Part shown: piece by piece, positions 26,217 to 41,954 of the stretch
Layout of the letters: every line of letters begins with the position of its first letter
How positions within the stretch are numbered: the first letter of the stretch is position 1
NCBI RefSeq assembly: GCF_024699925.1
Contig: NZ_JAJOMX010000001.1
Span: 2,022,001 to 2,086,000, forward strand
DNA: 64,000 nucleotides
Reading direction: 5' to 3'
From: Mesorhizobium sp. J428
GTDB taxonomy: Bacteria > Pseudomonadota > Alphaproteobacteria > Rhizobiales > Rhizobiaceae
Notes under the pieces: generated by a model
The model's input: the letters and a program-made list of their open reading frames with translations, nothing else
Database searches by the model: none
Told to the model about the DNA's origin: nothing
Translations under genes and position numbers: made by a program

Positions 26217-26907
26217 CAGATCGCTTTTCCGGCAACAGTTCGGGGCGCCGCTCGGCAGTCAGCTTTTCCGACTGCTGCCGTCGCCAGGCGGCGATCTTTC
26301 CATGATTGCCGGACATCAGCACGTCCGGGATAGGCCGGCCGTCCCATTCCGGCGGACGCGTATAGTGCGGGTGTTCGAGCAGGCCGTTCTCGAAGCTCTC
26401 CTCGCCGCCGGACGCCTCGTTGCCCATCACGCCCGGCAGGAGCCGCACCACCGCATCGAGCAGCACCAGCGCCGCCGGTTCGCCGCCCGACAGGATGTAG
26501 TCGCCGATCGAGACTTCCTCCAACCCCCGCGCATCGATCACACGCTGGTCGACGCCTTCGAAGCGGCCGCAGACGATGATCGCGCCCGGCCCGTCGGCGA
26601 GCTCGCGCACGCGCGCCTGCGTCAGCGGCTTGCCGCGCGGGCTCATCAGCAGCTTGGGGCGCATGTCGCCGGCCGGGGATGCATGGTCGATGGCAGCGGC
26701 CAGCACATCGGCGCGCAGCACCATGCCCGCCCCGCCGCCGGCCGGCGTATCGTCGACGGCGCGATGACGGCCGAGGCCGAACTCACGGATCTGCACCGTT
26801 TCGAGCGACCAGTCGCCCCGCTCCAGCGCCTTGCCGGCAAGCGAAAGACCAAGTGCGCCCGGAAACATCTCCGGATAGAGCGTCAGGACAGTGGCGCGGA
26901 AAATCAC
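26209..26907 (-). CDS. trmD: tRNA (guanine-N1-)-methyltransferase
   Basis: Makes m1G37 in tRNAs with a 36-37 GG sequence, preventing +1 frameshifting. The 232-residue protein has the SPOUT trefoil-knot residues [15 protein letters not shown] (~108) and [24 protein letters not shown] (~135). The catalytic-domain [10 protein letters not shown] follows near 178. It overlaps rimM by 4 bases (ATGA), the standard rimM-trmD arrangement. Confidence 0.95.
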   Translation of the reverse strand: MIFRATVLTLYPEMFPGALGLSLAGKALERGDWSLETVQIREFGLGRHRAVDDTPAGGGAGMVLRADVLAAAIDHASPAGDMRPKLLMSPRGKPLTQARVRELADGPGAIIVCGRFEGVDQRVIDARGLEEVSIGDYILSGGEPAALVLLDAVVRLLPGVMGNEASGGEESFENGLLEHPHYTRPPEWDGRPIPDVLMSGNHGKIAAWRRQQSEKLTAERRPELLPEKRSDG

Positions 26908-27500
26908 CGGTTGCCGCCCGCCGATTTCGGCCCGCGCGGGCGCTTGTCGACCGCCTTGCGGTCTTCGGGATCATCCTCGTCGTCCGTGTCGACGAGTCCG
27001 GCCGACACGGGATCGACCTGCACCTTGCCGGCCAGCACATCCACCAACGGCACGGCAGCCTTGGTGAACGGCACCAGCACCGTCGACCTTGTCGTGCGCG
27101 CGATTTCCAGAATGTCGCCGCCGCCGAAATTGTGCACTGCCATGATTTTCCCGATCGGCGCCTCCTCCAGGTCGACGGCATCGAGCCCGATCAGATCGGC
27201 GTGGTAGAATTCCTCGTCCTCCAGATCCTCCGGAAGCATGTCGCGGTCGACGAAGAGCGCGGTGCCGGTCAGGGCCTCAGCGGCGGACCGATCGTTGACG
27301 CCCTTGAAGCGCACCACCGCCATGTCCTTCTGCATGCGGATGTTGAGGATGGTGAAGGCACGCCCGTCTTCCGTGTAGAGCGGCCCGTAGTCGTCCAGCG
27401 CCAGCGGATCGCCGGTGTAGCTCTTGACGCGCACCTCGCCCTTGATGCCGTGCGCGGCGCCGATGACGGCCATCTGGATCGGATTTTGCGGTTTGGACAT
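26904..27500 (-). CDS. rimM: Ribosome maturation factor RimM
   Basis: Assists 30S head assembly near S19. The 198-residue protein shows the N-terminal beta-barrel motif [20 protein letters not shown] (~13) and the PRC-barrel part with [15 protein letters not shown] (~97) and [14 protein letters not shown] (~148). A ~30-residue charged tail ends the protein. ATG at 27500 gives the family N-terminus. It is divergent from xerC. Confidence 0.93.
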   Translation of the reverse strand: MSKPQNPIQMAVIGAAHGIKGEVRVKSYTGDPLALDDYGPLYTEDGRAFTILNIRMQKDMAVVRFKGVNDRSAAEALTGTALFVDRDMLPEDLEDEEFYHADLIGLDAVDLEEAPIGKIMAVHNFGGGDILEIARTTRSTVLVPFTKAAVPLVDVLAGKVQVDPVSAGLVDTDDEDDPEDRKAVDKRPRGPKSAGGNR

Positions 27501-27621
27501 GCTCGTCTCCTCGCCAGTCTCCTAGCTCTCGGCGCAGCGCAAGACAATCTGCGGCCGGTTTCACCCTCTGGTAAGATCGTGAACTCAGCATGGCGCGAGA
27601 TTCGGAGACGGGCAAACAGAC

Positions 27622-28557
27622 GTGGGCGAGATCCTCATCACGGCCAGGGACGACCTACACAAGGCGCGTGGCGACTGGCTGAAGATGCTCGCGCGCGAAC
27701 GCAGGCTGTCGCAGCTCACCGTCGAGGCCTATGAGCGCGACACGCGGCAGTTCCTGCTGTTCCTCACGGAGCATTGCGGCGGCCCGCCCGGCCTGAAGGA
27801 CATCGCCGCGCTGCGCACGGCCGACCTGCGCGCCTTTCTGGCGCGGCGGCGCAACGAGGGAGCGGGCGCACGCACGCTTGGACGCGGGCTGGCCGGCGTT
27901 CGTTCCTTCCTGCGCTGGCTGGAGAAGCGTGGCCTGGCGAACGCCGCGGGCGCTGCCGCCATGCGCGCGCCGAAGCAGCCGAAATCGCTGCCCAAGCCGC
28001 TGACGGCGGCCGATGCGAAGCGGGTCGTGGCGCTCGGCGAACAGTTGAACGAGGAGCCCTGGGTCGCTGCCCGCAATGCAGCCGTGCTGACGCTGCTCTA
28101 TGGCTGCGGCCTGCGCATTTCCGAGGCGCTCGGCCTGACGGGCGCACAGTTCGCACATGGCGAGACGACGCTGCGCGTCACCGGCAAGGGCAACAAGACG
28201 CGGCTGGTGCCGCTGCTGCCCATCGCGTTGCAGGCCGTCGCCGAATACCGCCGGCTCTGCCCTTATCACATCGACAGCCAGGGCCTGCTGTTCCGCGGCG
28301 CCAAGGGCGGGCCGCTGCAGCCAGCGATCATCCAGCGCGAGATGCAGAGGATGCGCGCCGCGCTCAACCTGCCGGACACGGCCACGCCGCATGCGCTGCG
28401 ACACTCCTTCGCCACCCACCTTCTCGGCCGCGGCGGCGACCTGCGCACGATCCAGGAACTGCTGGGCCATGCGAGCCTGTCGACCACGCAGGTCTATACC
28501 GGCGTCGACACCAAGCGCCTGCTCGACATCTACGACGCGGCGCATCCACGCGCCTGA
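27622..28557 (+). CDS. xerC: Site-specific tyrosine recombinase XerC
   Basis: Resolves chromosome dimers at dif with XerD, under FtsK control. The 311-residue protein has the SAM-like core-binding domain (~16-110) and the catalytic domain. All catalytic residues are visible: Arg in GCGLRISEAL (~165), Lys in TGKGNKTRL (~190), HxxR in HALRHSFATHLL (~258), His in LGHASLST (~280) and Tyr in TQVYTGV (~289). The start is GTG at 27622. XerC rather than XerD is chosen from overall likeness and the rhizobial neighbourhood. Confidence 0.88.
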   Translation: MGEILITARDDLHKARGDWLKMLARERRLSQLTVEAYERDTRQFLLFLTEHCGGPPGLKDIAALRTADLRAFLARRRNEGAGARTLGRGLAGVRSFLRWLEKRGLANAAGAAAMRAPKQPKSLPKPLTAADAKRVVALGEQLNEEPWVAARNAAVLTLLYGCGLRISEALGLTGAQFAHGETTLRVTGKGNKTRLVPLLPIALQAVAEYRRLCPYHIDSQGLLFRGAKGGPLQPAIIQREMQRMRAALNLPDTATPHALRHSFATHLLGRGGDLRTIQELLGHASLSTTQVYTGVDTKRLLDIYDAAHPRA

Positions 28558-28620
28558 CCCCACGCATTTGCGCGGGGCCATTAACGGAAAAGCCGGAATT
28601 GGCGCGGTAGCCTGTCGCGC

Positions 28621-29688
28621 ATGAAGAAGCCTGTCGCCATCGCCGACCGCGCCGCCAGCGTTTCGCTCTGGCTGGTTGCGCTTGCCAATATCCTGTTTCT
28701 GCTGGCCTTCCTCGCCACCCTCCTCGCCTTGTCGGGCCGGGCAGAGGCAGCCACACCGGTCTGCAGCGGCAAGAACCTGATCGAGGAAATGGCGACCTCC
28801 GATCCCGCCGCGCTCGACAGGATCAGAGCGGAGGCGGCGAAGACGCCGAACGGAGCCGGGCTGCTCTGGAAGATCGAAAAAGAGGGCGCAGAGCCCTCTT
28901 TCCTTTTCGGCACGATGCACATGACCGACCCGCGCGTCGTCACGCTGCCGGCCAGCGCGCAGGCCGCCTTCGACGCATCGTCCACCGTCGTCATCGAGAC
29001 CACCGACGTGCTGGACCAGAAGAAGATGATGGCGAGCTTCGCGTCGAACCCGGAACTGATGATGTTCACGGACAAGACCACTCTCACCTCGCTCCTGCCC
29101 CCCGAAGACAAGACGATGGTCGAGGAGGCGCTGGCCAAGCGCGGCATTCCGCTGGCGAGCGTCATCAAGATGAAGCCCTGGGTTCTGTCGGCGATGATCG
29201 CGCTGCCGGCCTGTGAGCTTGCCCGCAAGAGCGCCGGCGAGCCTGTCCTCGACATCAACCTGGCGAGGCAGGCCGAGAGTGCCGGCAAAGAGCTCGGCGG
29301 ACTGGAAACCGCGAAGAGCCAGCTGGAGGCGATGGCCTCGCTGCCGCTCGAATTCCATGTCGAAGGGCTGGTCGAGACATTGCGGCTCGGCGACGGGATC
29401 GACGATGTCATCGAGACGATGATCGACATCTATCTTTCCGGCGAAACCGGCATGTTCTGGCCGTTCTTCGAGACGGCCCTTCCCTCGGGCGAAGACGGCA
29501 AGTCCGGCTACTCGGCCTTCGAGGAGACCATGATCACCGCCCGCAACGGCGTGATGGCGAGGGAGGCAAAGCCTTTCCTCGACACCGGCCGCGCCTTTAT
29601 CGCCGTCGGCGCGCTGCATCTTCCCGGCAGTGAGGGTGTGATCGAACAGCTGCGCAAGGAAGGCTACACCGTCACCCGCGCCGATTGA
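28621..29688 (+). CDS. TraB/GumN family protein, membrane-anchored or secreted
   Basis: A 355-residue TraB/GumN (erythromycin-esterase-like fold) protein. A long hydrophobic N-terminus (LWLVALANILFLLAFLATLL, ~18-38) serves as signal or anchor. The conserved motif LFGTMHMTDPRV near 98 and the C-terminal FIAVGALHLPGSEGVIEQLRKEGY are family hallmarks and hold the putative metal-binding His residues. Function is thought to be proteolytic or quality-control, but is unproven in bacteria. It follows xerC by 63 bases. Confidence 0.85.
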   Translation: MKKPVAIADRAASVSLWLVALANILFLLAFLATLLALSGRAEAATPVCSGKNLIEEMATSDPAALDRIRAEAAKTPNGAGLLWKIEKEGAEPSFLFGTMHMTDPRVVTLPASAQAAFDASSTVVIETTDVLDQKKMMASFASNPELMMFTDKTTLTSLLPPEDKTMVEEALAKRGIPLASVIKMKPWVLSAMIALPACELARKSAGEPVLDINLARQAESAGKELGGLETAKSQLEAMASLPLEFHVEGLVETLRLGDGIDDVIETMIDIYLSGETGMFWPFFETALPSGEDGKSGYSAFEETMITARNGVMAREAKPFLDTGRAFIAVGALHLPGSEGVIEQLRKEGYTVTRAD

Positions 29689-29762
29689 TCACGCAAAGCG
29701 TGATTTTGCGTCCCTGTCCGTCGATGTTAGCGTTTTGCCATCGACCAGCACAGGAGACGACG

Positions 29763-29951
29763 ATGAAGACACTGCTCGCCGCTGCCGCACTGCTTGGATT
29801 GACCGCTTCGGGCGCGCTCGCCGCCTGCGGCCACGACATGGTCAAGACCGAAACCACCAAGTCGGTCGCGACCCTCGATATGTCGACCACTGCCTCCACC
29901 ACGCCCGAGACGACGGTGAAGGAAGAGAAGAAACCCGCCGAAGCCAAGTAA
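29763..29951 (+). CDS. Small exported hypothetical protein
   Basis: A 62-residue product: signal peptide MKTLLAAAALLGLTASGALAA, then a short Thr/Lys/Glu-rich tail (KTETTKSVATLDMS...). One Cys follows the cleavage region (AACGHDM), so lipidation is conceivable but the lipobox is weak. A Shine-Dalgarno-like AGGAGA precedes the ATG, and a terminator follows 23 bases after the stop. Function unknown; similar tiny exported proteins are common in rhizobia. Confidence 0.65.
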   Translation: MKTLLAAAALLGLTASGALAACGHDMVKTETTKSVATLDMSTTASTTPETTVKEEKKPAEAK

Positions 29952-29974
29952 GGTTCTGCGCAACGATCGGACAG

Positions 29975-30001
29975 CGGCCGGCCTTTGTGTCCGGCCGTTT
30001 T
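29975..30001 (+). terminator. Rho-independent terminator
   Basis: A 7-bp stem (CGGCCGG / CCGGCCG) with a 9-base loop is followed by TTTT, closing the small exported protein gene. Confidence 0.7.
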
Positions 30002-30087
30002 CATTCGTGAAAACACGGTACTCACGCCGATTTGAACCAATCCGCCCGTTCGACGTTGTGGCTGCGTAGCAGCAATGGAGAACCAAG

Positions 30088-30474
30088 ATGGTGGATCCCC
30101 TCAATCCTGATCCGCGGGGCACCCCTCCCCCTCATCCGGCCGCCGATCCAGGGCGGGTGGACAACCGCACTGTGGTGCAGTCCCGCAGTGGCGGAACCGG
30201 CGTGCTGATCGCGGCCGTCGTGATCATCCTCGCGATCGTCGCCTATTTCGTGTTCGGCAATACCGGCCCGGCGCCCGAAGCGCCTCCGCCGCCTGCCGCG
30301 ACCGAACCAGCGCCCGCGCCTGCAGCCCCTGCCCCGCCGCCGGCAGCCGAGCCTGCACCGGCTCCGACGCCTCCTCCGGCAGCCGAGCCGGCTCCTGCCC
30401 CGACGCCGCCCCCGGCAGCCGAGCCTGCCCCGGCACCGACGCCGCCCCCGGCCCAGCCTGCCCCCGCGCAGTAA
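30088..30474 (+). CDS. Single-pass membrane protein with Pro/Ala repeats
   Basis: A 128-residue protein with a polar N-terminus, one membrane helix (GVLIAAVVIILAIVAYFVFG, ~37-56) and a periplasmic tail almost wholly of Pro, Ala and Glu. The tail contains three tandem copies of a 12-residue unit, AAEPAPAPTPPP, encoded by a 36-base DNA repeat (about 30344-30460). No catalytic domain is present. A spacer or cell-wall-spanning role is likely but unproven. Repeat number may vary between strains. Confidence 0.65.
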   Translation: MVDPLNPDPRGTPPPHPAADPGRVDNRTVVQSRSGGTGVLIAAVVIILAIVAYFVFGNTGPAPEAPPPPAATEPAPAPAAPAPPPAAEPAPAPTPPPAAEPAPAPTPPPAAEPAPAPTPPPAQPAPAQ

Positions 30475-30498
30475 GGTCGCTCAGGCCCGAAACGACAA

Positions 30499-30521
30499 CG
30501 GCCCGCCTCACCGGCGGGCCG
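30499..30521. terminator. Hairpin between convergent genes
   Basis: A 9-bp perfect stem (CGGCCCGCC / GGCGGGCCG, loop TCACC) lies between the Pro/Ala-repeat gene and the end of lpd. It is followed by TCTT on the plus strand and TTGTCG on the minus strand, so the T-tracts are weak; it probably ends both transcripts. Confidence 0.6.
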
Positions 30522-30543
30522 TCTTGCATCGGAATGAAGCCGA

Positions 30544-31947
30544 TCAGATATGGATCGGCTTGAAGAACGCCGCGAGCGCCGCCTCGCGCACCGCTTCCGA
30601 CATCGTCGGATGCGCATGCGTGGTCCGCGCCAAATCTTCAGACGAGCCGCCGAATTCCATCAGCACGGTCAGCTCATGGATCATCTCGCCGGCGCCGAAG
30701 CCGACGATGTGCGCACCAAGCACGCGGTCGGTCGCCTTGTCTGCGAGGATCTTCACCAGGCCTTCGGTGTGCAGCATGGCGCGCGCCCGACCATTCGCCG
30801 TGAAGGGGAACTTGCCGACCTTGTAGTCGATCCCGGCCTTCTTCAGCTCCTCCTCGGTCTTGCCGACGGAGGCGACCTCGGGGCTGGTGTAGACCACGCT
30901 CGGGATCGCGTCGTAGTTCACGTGCCCACGCTGCCCCGCGAGGATCTCGGCCACCGCGATGCCCTCGTCCTCGGCCTTGTGAGCGAGCATCGGGCCGGCG
31001 ATCACGTCGCCGATGGCGTAGATGCCCTTGACGTTCGTCTGGTAGTGCGCGTCCGTCTTGACCTTGCCGCGCTCCAGCTCGACGCCGACCTCCTCGAGAC
31101 CGAGGCTGTCCGTGTAGGGCCGCCGGCCCGTCGCGATCAGCACCACATCTGCGGCAAGCGTCTCGGCCGCGCCCCCCTTCACCGGCTCGAAGGTCACCGT
31201 CGCGCCCTTCTTGCCCTTCTCGACCGCCGTCACCTTGGCACCAAGCTTGAAGTCGATGCCCTGCTTGGCGAGCATGCGCTGGAACTGCTTCGAAATCTCA
31301 GCGTCCATGCCGCCGAGGATGGTGTCGAGATATTCGACGACCGTCACCTTGGAGCCGAGGCGCGCCCAGACGGAGCCGAGCTCCAGCCCGATGACACCGC
31401 CGCCGACGACGACCAGATTGGCCGGCACCTTGTCGAGCGCGATGCCGCCGGTCGACGACACGATCACCTTCTCGTCGATGTCGACCTTGACGCCCGGAAT
31501 GCCGGCGACGTCCGAGCCGGTGGCGATGACGATGTTGGCGCCCTCGACCTCGGTCACCTTGCCGTCCTCGCCGGTGACGGCGACCTTGCCGGGGGCGACG
31601 ATCCTGCCCGTGCCACGGAAAGCGTCGATCTTGTTCTTCTTGAACAGGAAGGCGACGCCGCCGACATTGGACGCGACGGTCGCATCCTTGTGCGCCATCA
31701 TCTTGGCGAGGTTGAGCTTCGGCTTCACGCCCTCGATGCCGAGCGCGTCGAAGGAGTGCTCGGCCTCGGCGAACATCTCGGACGCATGCAGCAGCGCCTT
31801 GGACGGAATGCAGCCGATGTTGAGGCAGGTGCCGCCATAGGTCTCGCGCTTTTCGACCACCGCCGTCTTCAGGCCGAGCTGTGCCGCCTTGATCGCGCCG
31901 ACATAGCCGCCGGGGCCGGTTCCGATAAAGATCACGTCATAGGCCAT
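30544..31947 (-). CDS. lpd: Dihydrolipoyl dehydrogenase (E3)
   Basis: Reoxidises the lipoyl groups of 2-oxoglutarate (and related) dehydrogenase complexes. The 467-residue flavoprotein has the FAD motif [17 protein letters not shown] (~9), the redox disulfide [15 protein letters not shown] (~38), the NAD motif [15 protein letters not shown] (~180) and the dimer-interface His-Glu pair in [15 protein letters not shown] (~445). It is the last gene of the long mdh...odhB transcription unit, so this is most likely the E3 of that complex. Confidence 0.94.
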   Translation of the reverse strand: MAYDVIFIGTGPGGYVGAIKAAQLGLKTAVVEKRETYGGTCLNIGCIPSKALLHASEMFAEAEHSFDALGIEGVKPKLNLAKMMAHKDATVASNVGGVAFLFKKNKIDAFRGTGRIVAPGKVAVTGEDGKVTEVEGANIVIATGSDVAGIPGVKVDIDEKVIVSSTGGIALDKVPANLVVVGGGVIGLELGSVWARLGSKVTVVEYLDTILGGMDAEISKQFQRMLAKQGIDFKLGAKVTAVEKGKKGATVTFEPVKGGAAETLAADVVLIATGRRPYTDSLGLEEVGVELERGKVKTDAHYQTNVKGIYAIGDVIAGPMLAHKAEDEGIAVAEILAGQRGHVNYDAIPSVVYTSPEVASVGKTEEELKKAGIDYKVGKFPFTANGRARAMLHTEGLVKILADKATDRVLGAHIVGFGAGEMIHELTVLMEFGGSSEDLARTTHAHPTMSEAVREAALAAFFKPIHI

Positions 31948-31971
31948 TGCCGGGTCTCCTGTCGTGCTGGT

Positions 31972-32721
31972 TCAGCGCCCGCCGCTCACGTCGAGCGTCG
32001 CGCCGGTGATATAGGATGCCTCGCCGGACAAAAGCCAGACGACGGCCGATGCAATTTCCTCAGGCCTGCCTTCCCTTTTCATCGGGAGTCCGGCGCGCAC
32101 CTTCTCGATCCGGTCCGGCTCGCCGCCGGAGGCGTGGATGTCGGTCGCGATGATGCCCGGCCTCACGCCGCAGACACGTATGCCCTCATCAGCGACCTCA
32201 AGCGCAAGGCCGGTGGTCAGCGTGTCGATCGCGCCCTTCGAGGCGGCATAGTCGACATACCAGCCCGGGCTTCCGAGACGCGCCGCAGCCGACGACAGGT
32301 TGACGATGACGCCACCCTGCCCGCCATGCCGCGTCGACATGCGCTTCACCGCCTCGCGGGCGCAGAGGAACGACCCGACGACGTTGACGCGCATCATGCG
32401 TTCGAGCCGCGCGGCGCTCATCTCGTCGACGCGCGCCCTGCGGTCGACGATGCCGGCATTGTTGACCAGCCCGTCGAGCCTGCCGAAACAGGCGTCGACG
32501 GCGGCGAACATGGCGAGCACGTCCGCTTCCGCGCCCACATCGCCCTGGACTGCGAAGGCTTCGCCACCGCTGGCTTCGATCTCCGCCACGACGGCGTCCG
32601 CGGATGCCCGGTCGGCGACATAGTTGACCGCGACACGCCAGCCCCGCGCCGCCGCGAGCCTGGCGGTCTCGGCGCCAATGCCTCGGCTGCCGCCGGAGAC
32701 GAGGACGACCTTTCCGCTCAC
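31972..32721 (-). CDS. Short-chain dehydrogenase/reductase (SDR)
   Basis: A 249-residue classical SDR. Cofactor motif SGGSRGIGAET (~8), NNAG (~83), catalytic Ser in NLSSAAA (~140) and YxxxK in YVDYAASKGAID (~155) are intact. It resembles FabG-like or glucose-1-dehydrogenase-like enzymes; the substrate is unknown. The start is GTG at 32721, in the 5-base gap region after the thioesterase stop, where the family N-terminus SGKVVLVSGG begins. It belongs to the odh-lpd transcription unit. Confidence 0.85.
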   Translation of the reverse strand: MSGKVVLVSGGSRGIGAETARLAAARGWRVAVNYVADRASADAVVAEIEASGGEAFAVQGDVGAEADVLAMFAAVDACFGRLDGLVNNAGIVDRRARVDEMSAARLERMMRVNVVGSFLCAREAVKRMSTRHGGQGGVIVNLSSAAARLGSPGWYVDYAASKGAIDTLTTGLALEVADEGIRVCGVRPGIIATDIHASGGEPDRIEKVRAGLPMKREGRPEEIASAVVWLLSGEASYITGATLDVSGGR

Positions 32722-32726
32722 AGCTC

Positions 32727-33149
32727 TCAATCCTTCACCTTGTAGACACGGGCGGTCGCCAGCACCGTGCCACACGGCCGCCGTTCGCCCTTATTCACCA
32801 CATAGATATCCGCGGCACCGACGGAAACCGTCTTTCCGGCCATCAGCACGCGGCCCTCGGCGAGAAGCTCCTCGCCCTGGGCGAGGCCGGTGTTCTTGAC
32901 CGTGTAGTCGAGCGTCGCGCAGGCGTGCCCGGCGGGCGCGACCGCATAGCAGGCGGCGATCGCGGCGACATCGCCGACCAGCCCGACCATAGCCGTCGGA
33001 AACAGGCCGGGAGGCGTCGAATAGGTCGCGTCGAAGGGCATGCGCACCTGCGTGACGCCATCCTCGATCGCGACCAGTTCGACGCCGTGATTCCTGACGA
33101 AGGGCAGGGCGTTGATGATGGCCCCTATGTCGGCGCGGCTCGCCGTCAT
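32727..33149 (-). CDS. PaaI-type hotdog-fold thioesterase
   Basis: A 140-residue single-hotdog protein. The region VRNHGVELVAIEDGVTQVRMP, the helix with VGLVGDVAAIAACYAVAPAG, and the strand TLDYTVKNTG fit the PaaI/4HBT family, which cleaves acyl-CoA thioesters. The ATG at 33149 overlaps the stop of the upstream gene (ATGA). The open frame continues upstream in another gene's antisense phase and is not coding. Substrate unknown. Confidence 0.82.
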   Translation of the reverse strand: MTASRADIGAIINALPFVRNHGVELVAIEDGVTQVRMPFDATYSTPPGLFPTAMVGLVGDVAAIAACYAVAPAGHACATLDYTVKNTGLAQGEELLAEGRVLMAGKTVSVGAADIYVVNKGERRPCGTVLATARVYKVKD

Positions 33150-33685
33150 TCCTGGCATCCCGACATCTTGAAGACATCCCAGGGCATCTTCGACACGCCG
33201 GCCATGCCATAGGCCGAGGACTGCCTCAGCGCCGGCGCGAAATCCGGCAGCAGCAGCTGCTCCGCCGCAGCCGCGCCCTGGAGGGGAAGCAGCTCGACCT
33301 TGCCCTGGCCGTCGACGGCGTAGACGACGCCCTGCCAGACGGTGCAGGCATCGAGTTCCTCGCCGGTCACGTCGCCCTCCGGGCATTTGTGCATGACGAT
33401 GCCCATCGGCCGCGCAACGCCTTCGGTCCACATCACGATGCCGTCGAGGATGACGGCGTTTTCGGGGAACTTGATCTTGAAGCTATGCGAGATCGAAGGA
33501 TTTTCGCTCGCCGGCGTGAATTCGAGCGAGGCATTCGCCTCGGGTTCGGAGTAAACGGAGAGTTCCTGGGGGCAGGCGGCAAAGGACGGAGCGGTGAAAG
33601 CCGTAACGATCGTCGCGGAAAATATGATCGAGACGGTTCGCAGAAACAGTGCCCACTCGGAGCTTTCGCACATGCTGTGGGGCAT
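33146..33685 (-). CDS. Exported protein of unknown function
   Basis: A 179-residue protein with an N-terminal signal (FLRTVSIIFSATIVTAFTAP, cleavage after SFAA). I do not recognise the mature domain. It has several Cys (CPQEL, HKCPEG, DACTVW, MSGCQE), which suggests periplasmic disulfides. The ATG at 33685 has GAGG 10 bases upstream and was preferred to an in-frame ATG 12 bases later. It overlaps the thioesterase start by 4 bases and lies 8 bases after the DUF2442 stop, so it is in the odh-lpd unit. Confidence 0.65.
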   Translation of the reverse strand: MPHSMCESSEWALFLRTVSIIFSATIVTAFTAPSFAACPQELSVYSEPEANASLEFTPASENPSISHSFKIKFPENAVILDGIVMWTEGVARPMGIVMHKCPEGDVTGEELDACTVWQGVVYAVDGQGKVELLPLQGAAAAEQLLLPDFAPALRQSSAYGMAGVSKMPWDVFKMSGCQE

Positions 33686-33693
33686 AGCTTGCC

Positions 33694-33984
33694 TCAGGCA
33701 ATCATCAGCTTGTGGACCTCTGCCTGGCGCTCGCAGTCGCGACGCAGCGAGTCGGCACCAAAATCGATCTCGTAGCCGGTGTCGTCCAGCCACGAGATTG
33801 AGTGCCCGTATTCATCGAGGCTGAATTTTGCGAAATTGCCCGGCAGGCGCAGCCAGGCGAAGACGTCACCCTCGCCGATCAGTGGTCGGAGGTCGACGAC
33901 ACCGACATAGCCGTCGGTGAAGACAAGTTTGAGGACACCGTCGATCACCGGTTCGGCAGAAGAAATACGGGGCAGCTTCTTCAT
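33694..33984 (-). CDS. DUF2442 protein
   Basis: A 96-residue DUF2442 protein, recognised by the beta-rich LKLVFTDGYVGVVDLRPLIGEGDVF and the ending SISWLDDTGYEIDFGADSLR. DUF2442 genes are very often paired with a DUF4160 gene, as here (4-base ATGA overlap). A toxin-antitoxin-like role has been suspected for such pairs, but I know of no firm function. The pair sits between odhB and the rest of the TCA unit. Confidence 0.83.
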   Translation of the reverse strand: MKKLPRISSAEPVIDGVLKLVFTDGYVGVVDLRPLIGEGDVFAWLRLPGNFAKFSLDEYGHSISWLDDTGYEIDFGADSLRRDCERQAEVHKLMIA

Positions 33985-34232
33985 TCGATGGATCCAATTC
34001 TCTGACGCGCCGTCGCCTGAAGGAAAGCGGCGCGCAGAGCGTCGCGCCGGGGCATCGCCCATTCCTGTACGATACGTCGTTTCGACGCTGGCAGAAAGCC
34101 TCTCACCATCCGCAAGTTCTCGATCTCGAAGATCGCGTGATGCTCTCCAAACTCCGCATGGAAATGTGCCGGTGGGTGGTCGTTGTGATAGATGATGATG
34201 GCAACGCCATCAACGACCGCCACCGTCGGCAT
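33981..34232 (-). CDS. DUF4160 protein
   Basis: An 83-residue DUF4160 protein, recognised by GVAIIIYHNDHPPAHFHAEFGEH near the start (His-rich HxxxHPPAHFHA) and the AIFEIENLRMVRGFLP strand. Function unknown. Its ATG is one base after the odhB stop codon and its stop overlaps the DUF2442 start, so it depends on the odh transcript for expression. Confidence 0.85.
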   Translation of the reverse strand: MPTVAVVDGVAIIIYHNDHPPAHFHAEFGEHHAIFEIENLRMVRGFLPASKRRIVQEWAMPRRDALRAAFLQATARQRIGSIE

Positions 34233-34233
34233 G

Positions 34234-35517
<1,284 letters not shown>

Positions 35518-35543
35518 CGGTCTGCCTTCTCGCTGTGTTCAGT

Positions 35544-38544
<3,001 letters not shown>

Positions 38545-38582
38545 TGTCGTGTCGGAGCGCCGCGCTCCGTCTCCTGATTAGG

Positions 38583-38656
38583 GGAGTAGGGGAATAAGGC
38601 AGTAGGGTAGTAGGGAAATTCCGCCCTCTCAGCCCTGCTCCTTATTCCCCTACTCC
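38583..38656. repeat. 17-bp perfect inverted repeat between sucD and odhA
   Basis: GGAGTAGGGGAATAAGG (38583-38599) pairs perfectly with CCTTATTCCCCTACTCC (38640-38656), with a 40-base loop holding further GTAGGG units. It fills the 120-base gap between sucD and odhA and would form a large hairpin in the operon mRNA. No T-tract follows on either strand, so it need not terminate. Confidence 0.8.
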
Positions 38657-38664
38657 ATACTCCC

Positions 38665-39567
38665 TTAACTCTTAATCGCTTCCACCAGCGTCTTGCCGAG
38701 ACGCGCCGGCGAGGGCGAAACCTTGATGCCCGCGGCTTCCATCGCCGCGATCTTGTCTTCCGCGCCGCCCTTGCCGCCGGAGATCACCGCGCCGGCGTGG
38801 CCCATCGTGCGACCGGGAGGAGCCGTGCGGCCCGCGATGAAGCCGGCCATCGGCTTCTTGCGGCCGCGCTTTGCCTCGTCGCGCAGGAACTGCGCCGCGT
38901 CTTCCTCGGCAGAGCCGCCGATCTCGCCGATCATGATGATCGACTTGGTCTCGTCGTCGGCCAGGAACATTTCGAGCATGTCGATGAACTCGGTGCCCTT
39001 TACGGGATCGCCGCCGATGCCGACCGCCGTCGACTGGCCAAGGCCTTCGTTGGAGGTCTGGAAGACTGCTTCATAGGTAAGCGTTCCCGAGCGGGAAACA
39101 ACGCCGACCGAGCCCTTCTTGAAGATGTTTCCGGGCATGATGCCGATCTTGCACTCGTTGGGCGTGACGATGCCCGGGCAGTTCGGTCCGATCAGGCGGG
39201 ACTTCGAACGGTCGAGCCGCGCCTTGACCTTGACCATGTCCATGACCGGGATGCCCTCGGTGATGCAGACGATCAGCGGCACCTCGGCCTCGATCGCCTC
39301 GATGATCGCCTCGGCCGCGCCCGCCGGCGGAACGTAGACGACCGAAGCGGTTGCACCGGTTGCTTCCTTGGCCTCGCCGACGGTGGCGAAGATCGGCAGG
39401 GTCTCGCCCTTCGAACCGGTCCACTTTTCGCCGCCCTTCTTGGGATGGATGCCGGCGACCATCTGGGTGCCGTAATAGGCCAGCGCCTGCTCCGTGTGGA
39501 ACGTGCCGGTCTTGCCGGTCAGGCCCTGCACGATGACCTTGGTGTTCTTGTCGATGAGAATGGACAT
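38665..39567 (-). CDS. sucD: Succinyl-CoA synthetase alpha subunit
   Basis: Alpha subunit (300 residues) of the ADP/GDP-forming ligase that makes ATP/GTP from succinyl-CoA. The CoA-binding Rossmann part holds [15 protein letters not shown] (~14). The phosphorylated active-site His is in [14 protein letters not shown] (~245). ATG at 39567 gives the family start [15 protein letters not shown]; the frame is open upstream without homology. It is 59 bases downstream of sucC. Confidence 0.95.
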   Translation of the reverse strand: MSILIDKNTKVIVQGLTGKTGTFHTEQALAYYGTQMVAGIHPKKGGEKWTGSKGETLPIFATVGEAKEATGATASVVYVPPAGAAEAIIEAIEAEVPLIVCITEGIPVMDMVKVKARLDRSKSRLIGPNCPGIVTPNECKIGIMPGNIFKKGSVGVVSRSGTLTYEAVFQTSNEGLGQSTAVGIGGDPVKGTEFIDMLEMFLADDETKSIIMIGEIGGSAEEDAAQFLRDEAKRGRKKPMAGFIAGRTAPPGRTMGHAGAVISGGKGGAEDKIAAMEAAGIKVSPSPARLGKTLVEAIKS

Positions 39568-39626
39568 GCGGAACGTGACTCCCGGGGGATCAGTTGTTCT
39601 GGAACGAACGGCGGGCCAGCGCGACG

Positions 39627-40820
<1,194 letters not shown>

Positions 40821-40831
40821 GGGGCGCTCGC

Positions 40832-41860
<1,029 letters not shown>

Positions 41861-41954
41861 TTATCCGCACAAATCGAAATCTGTGTGACATACGCCCGCG
41901 CCGCCGGCTCGGTGCCGACGAAACCGGCGGAGGCATTAGGCCGGCCTGAAGAAA

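Noticed and set aside
38583..38656. Rho-independent terminator between sucD and odhA
   Set aside because: The stem is perfect but the loop is 40 bases and no T-tract follows on the minus strand, so full termination is unlikely.
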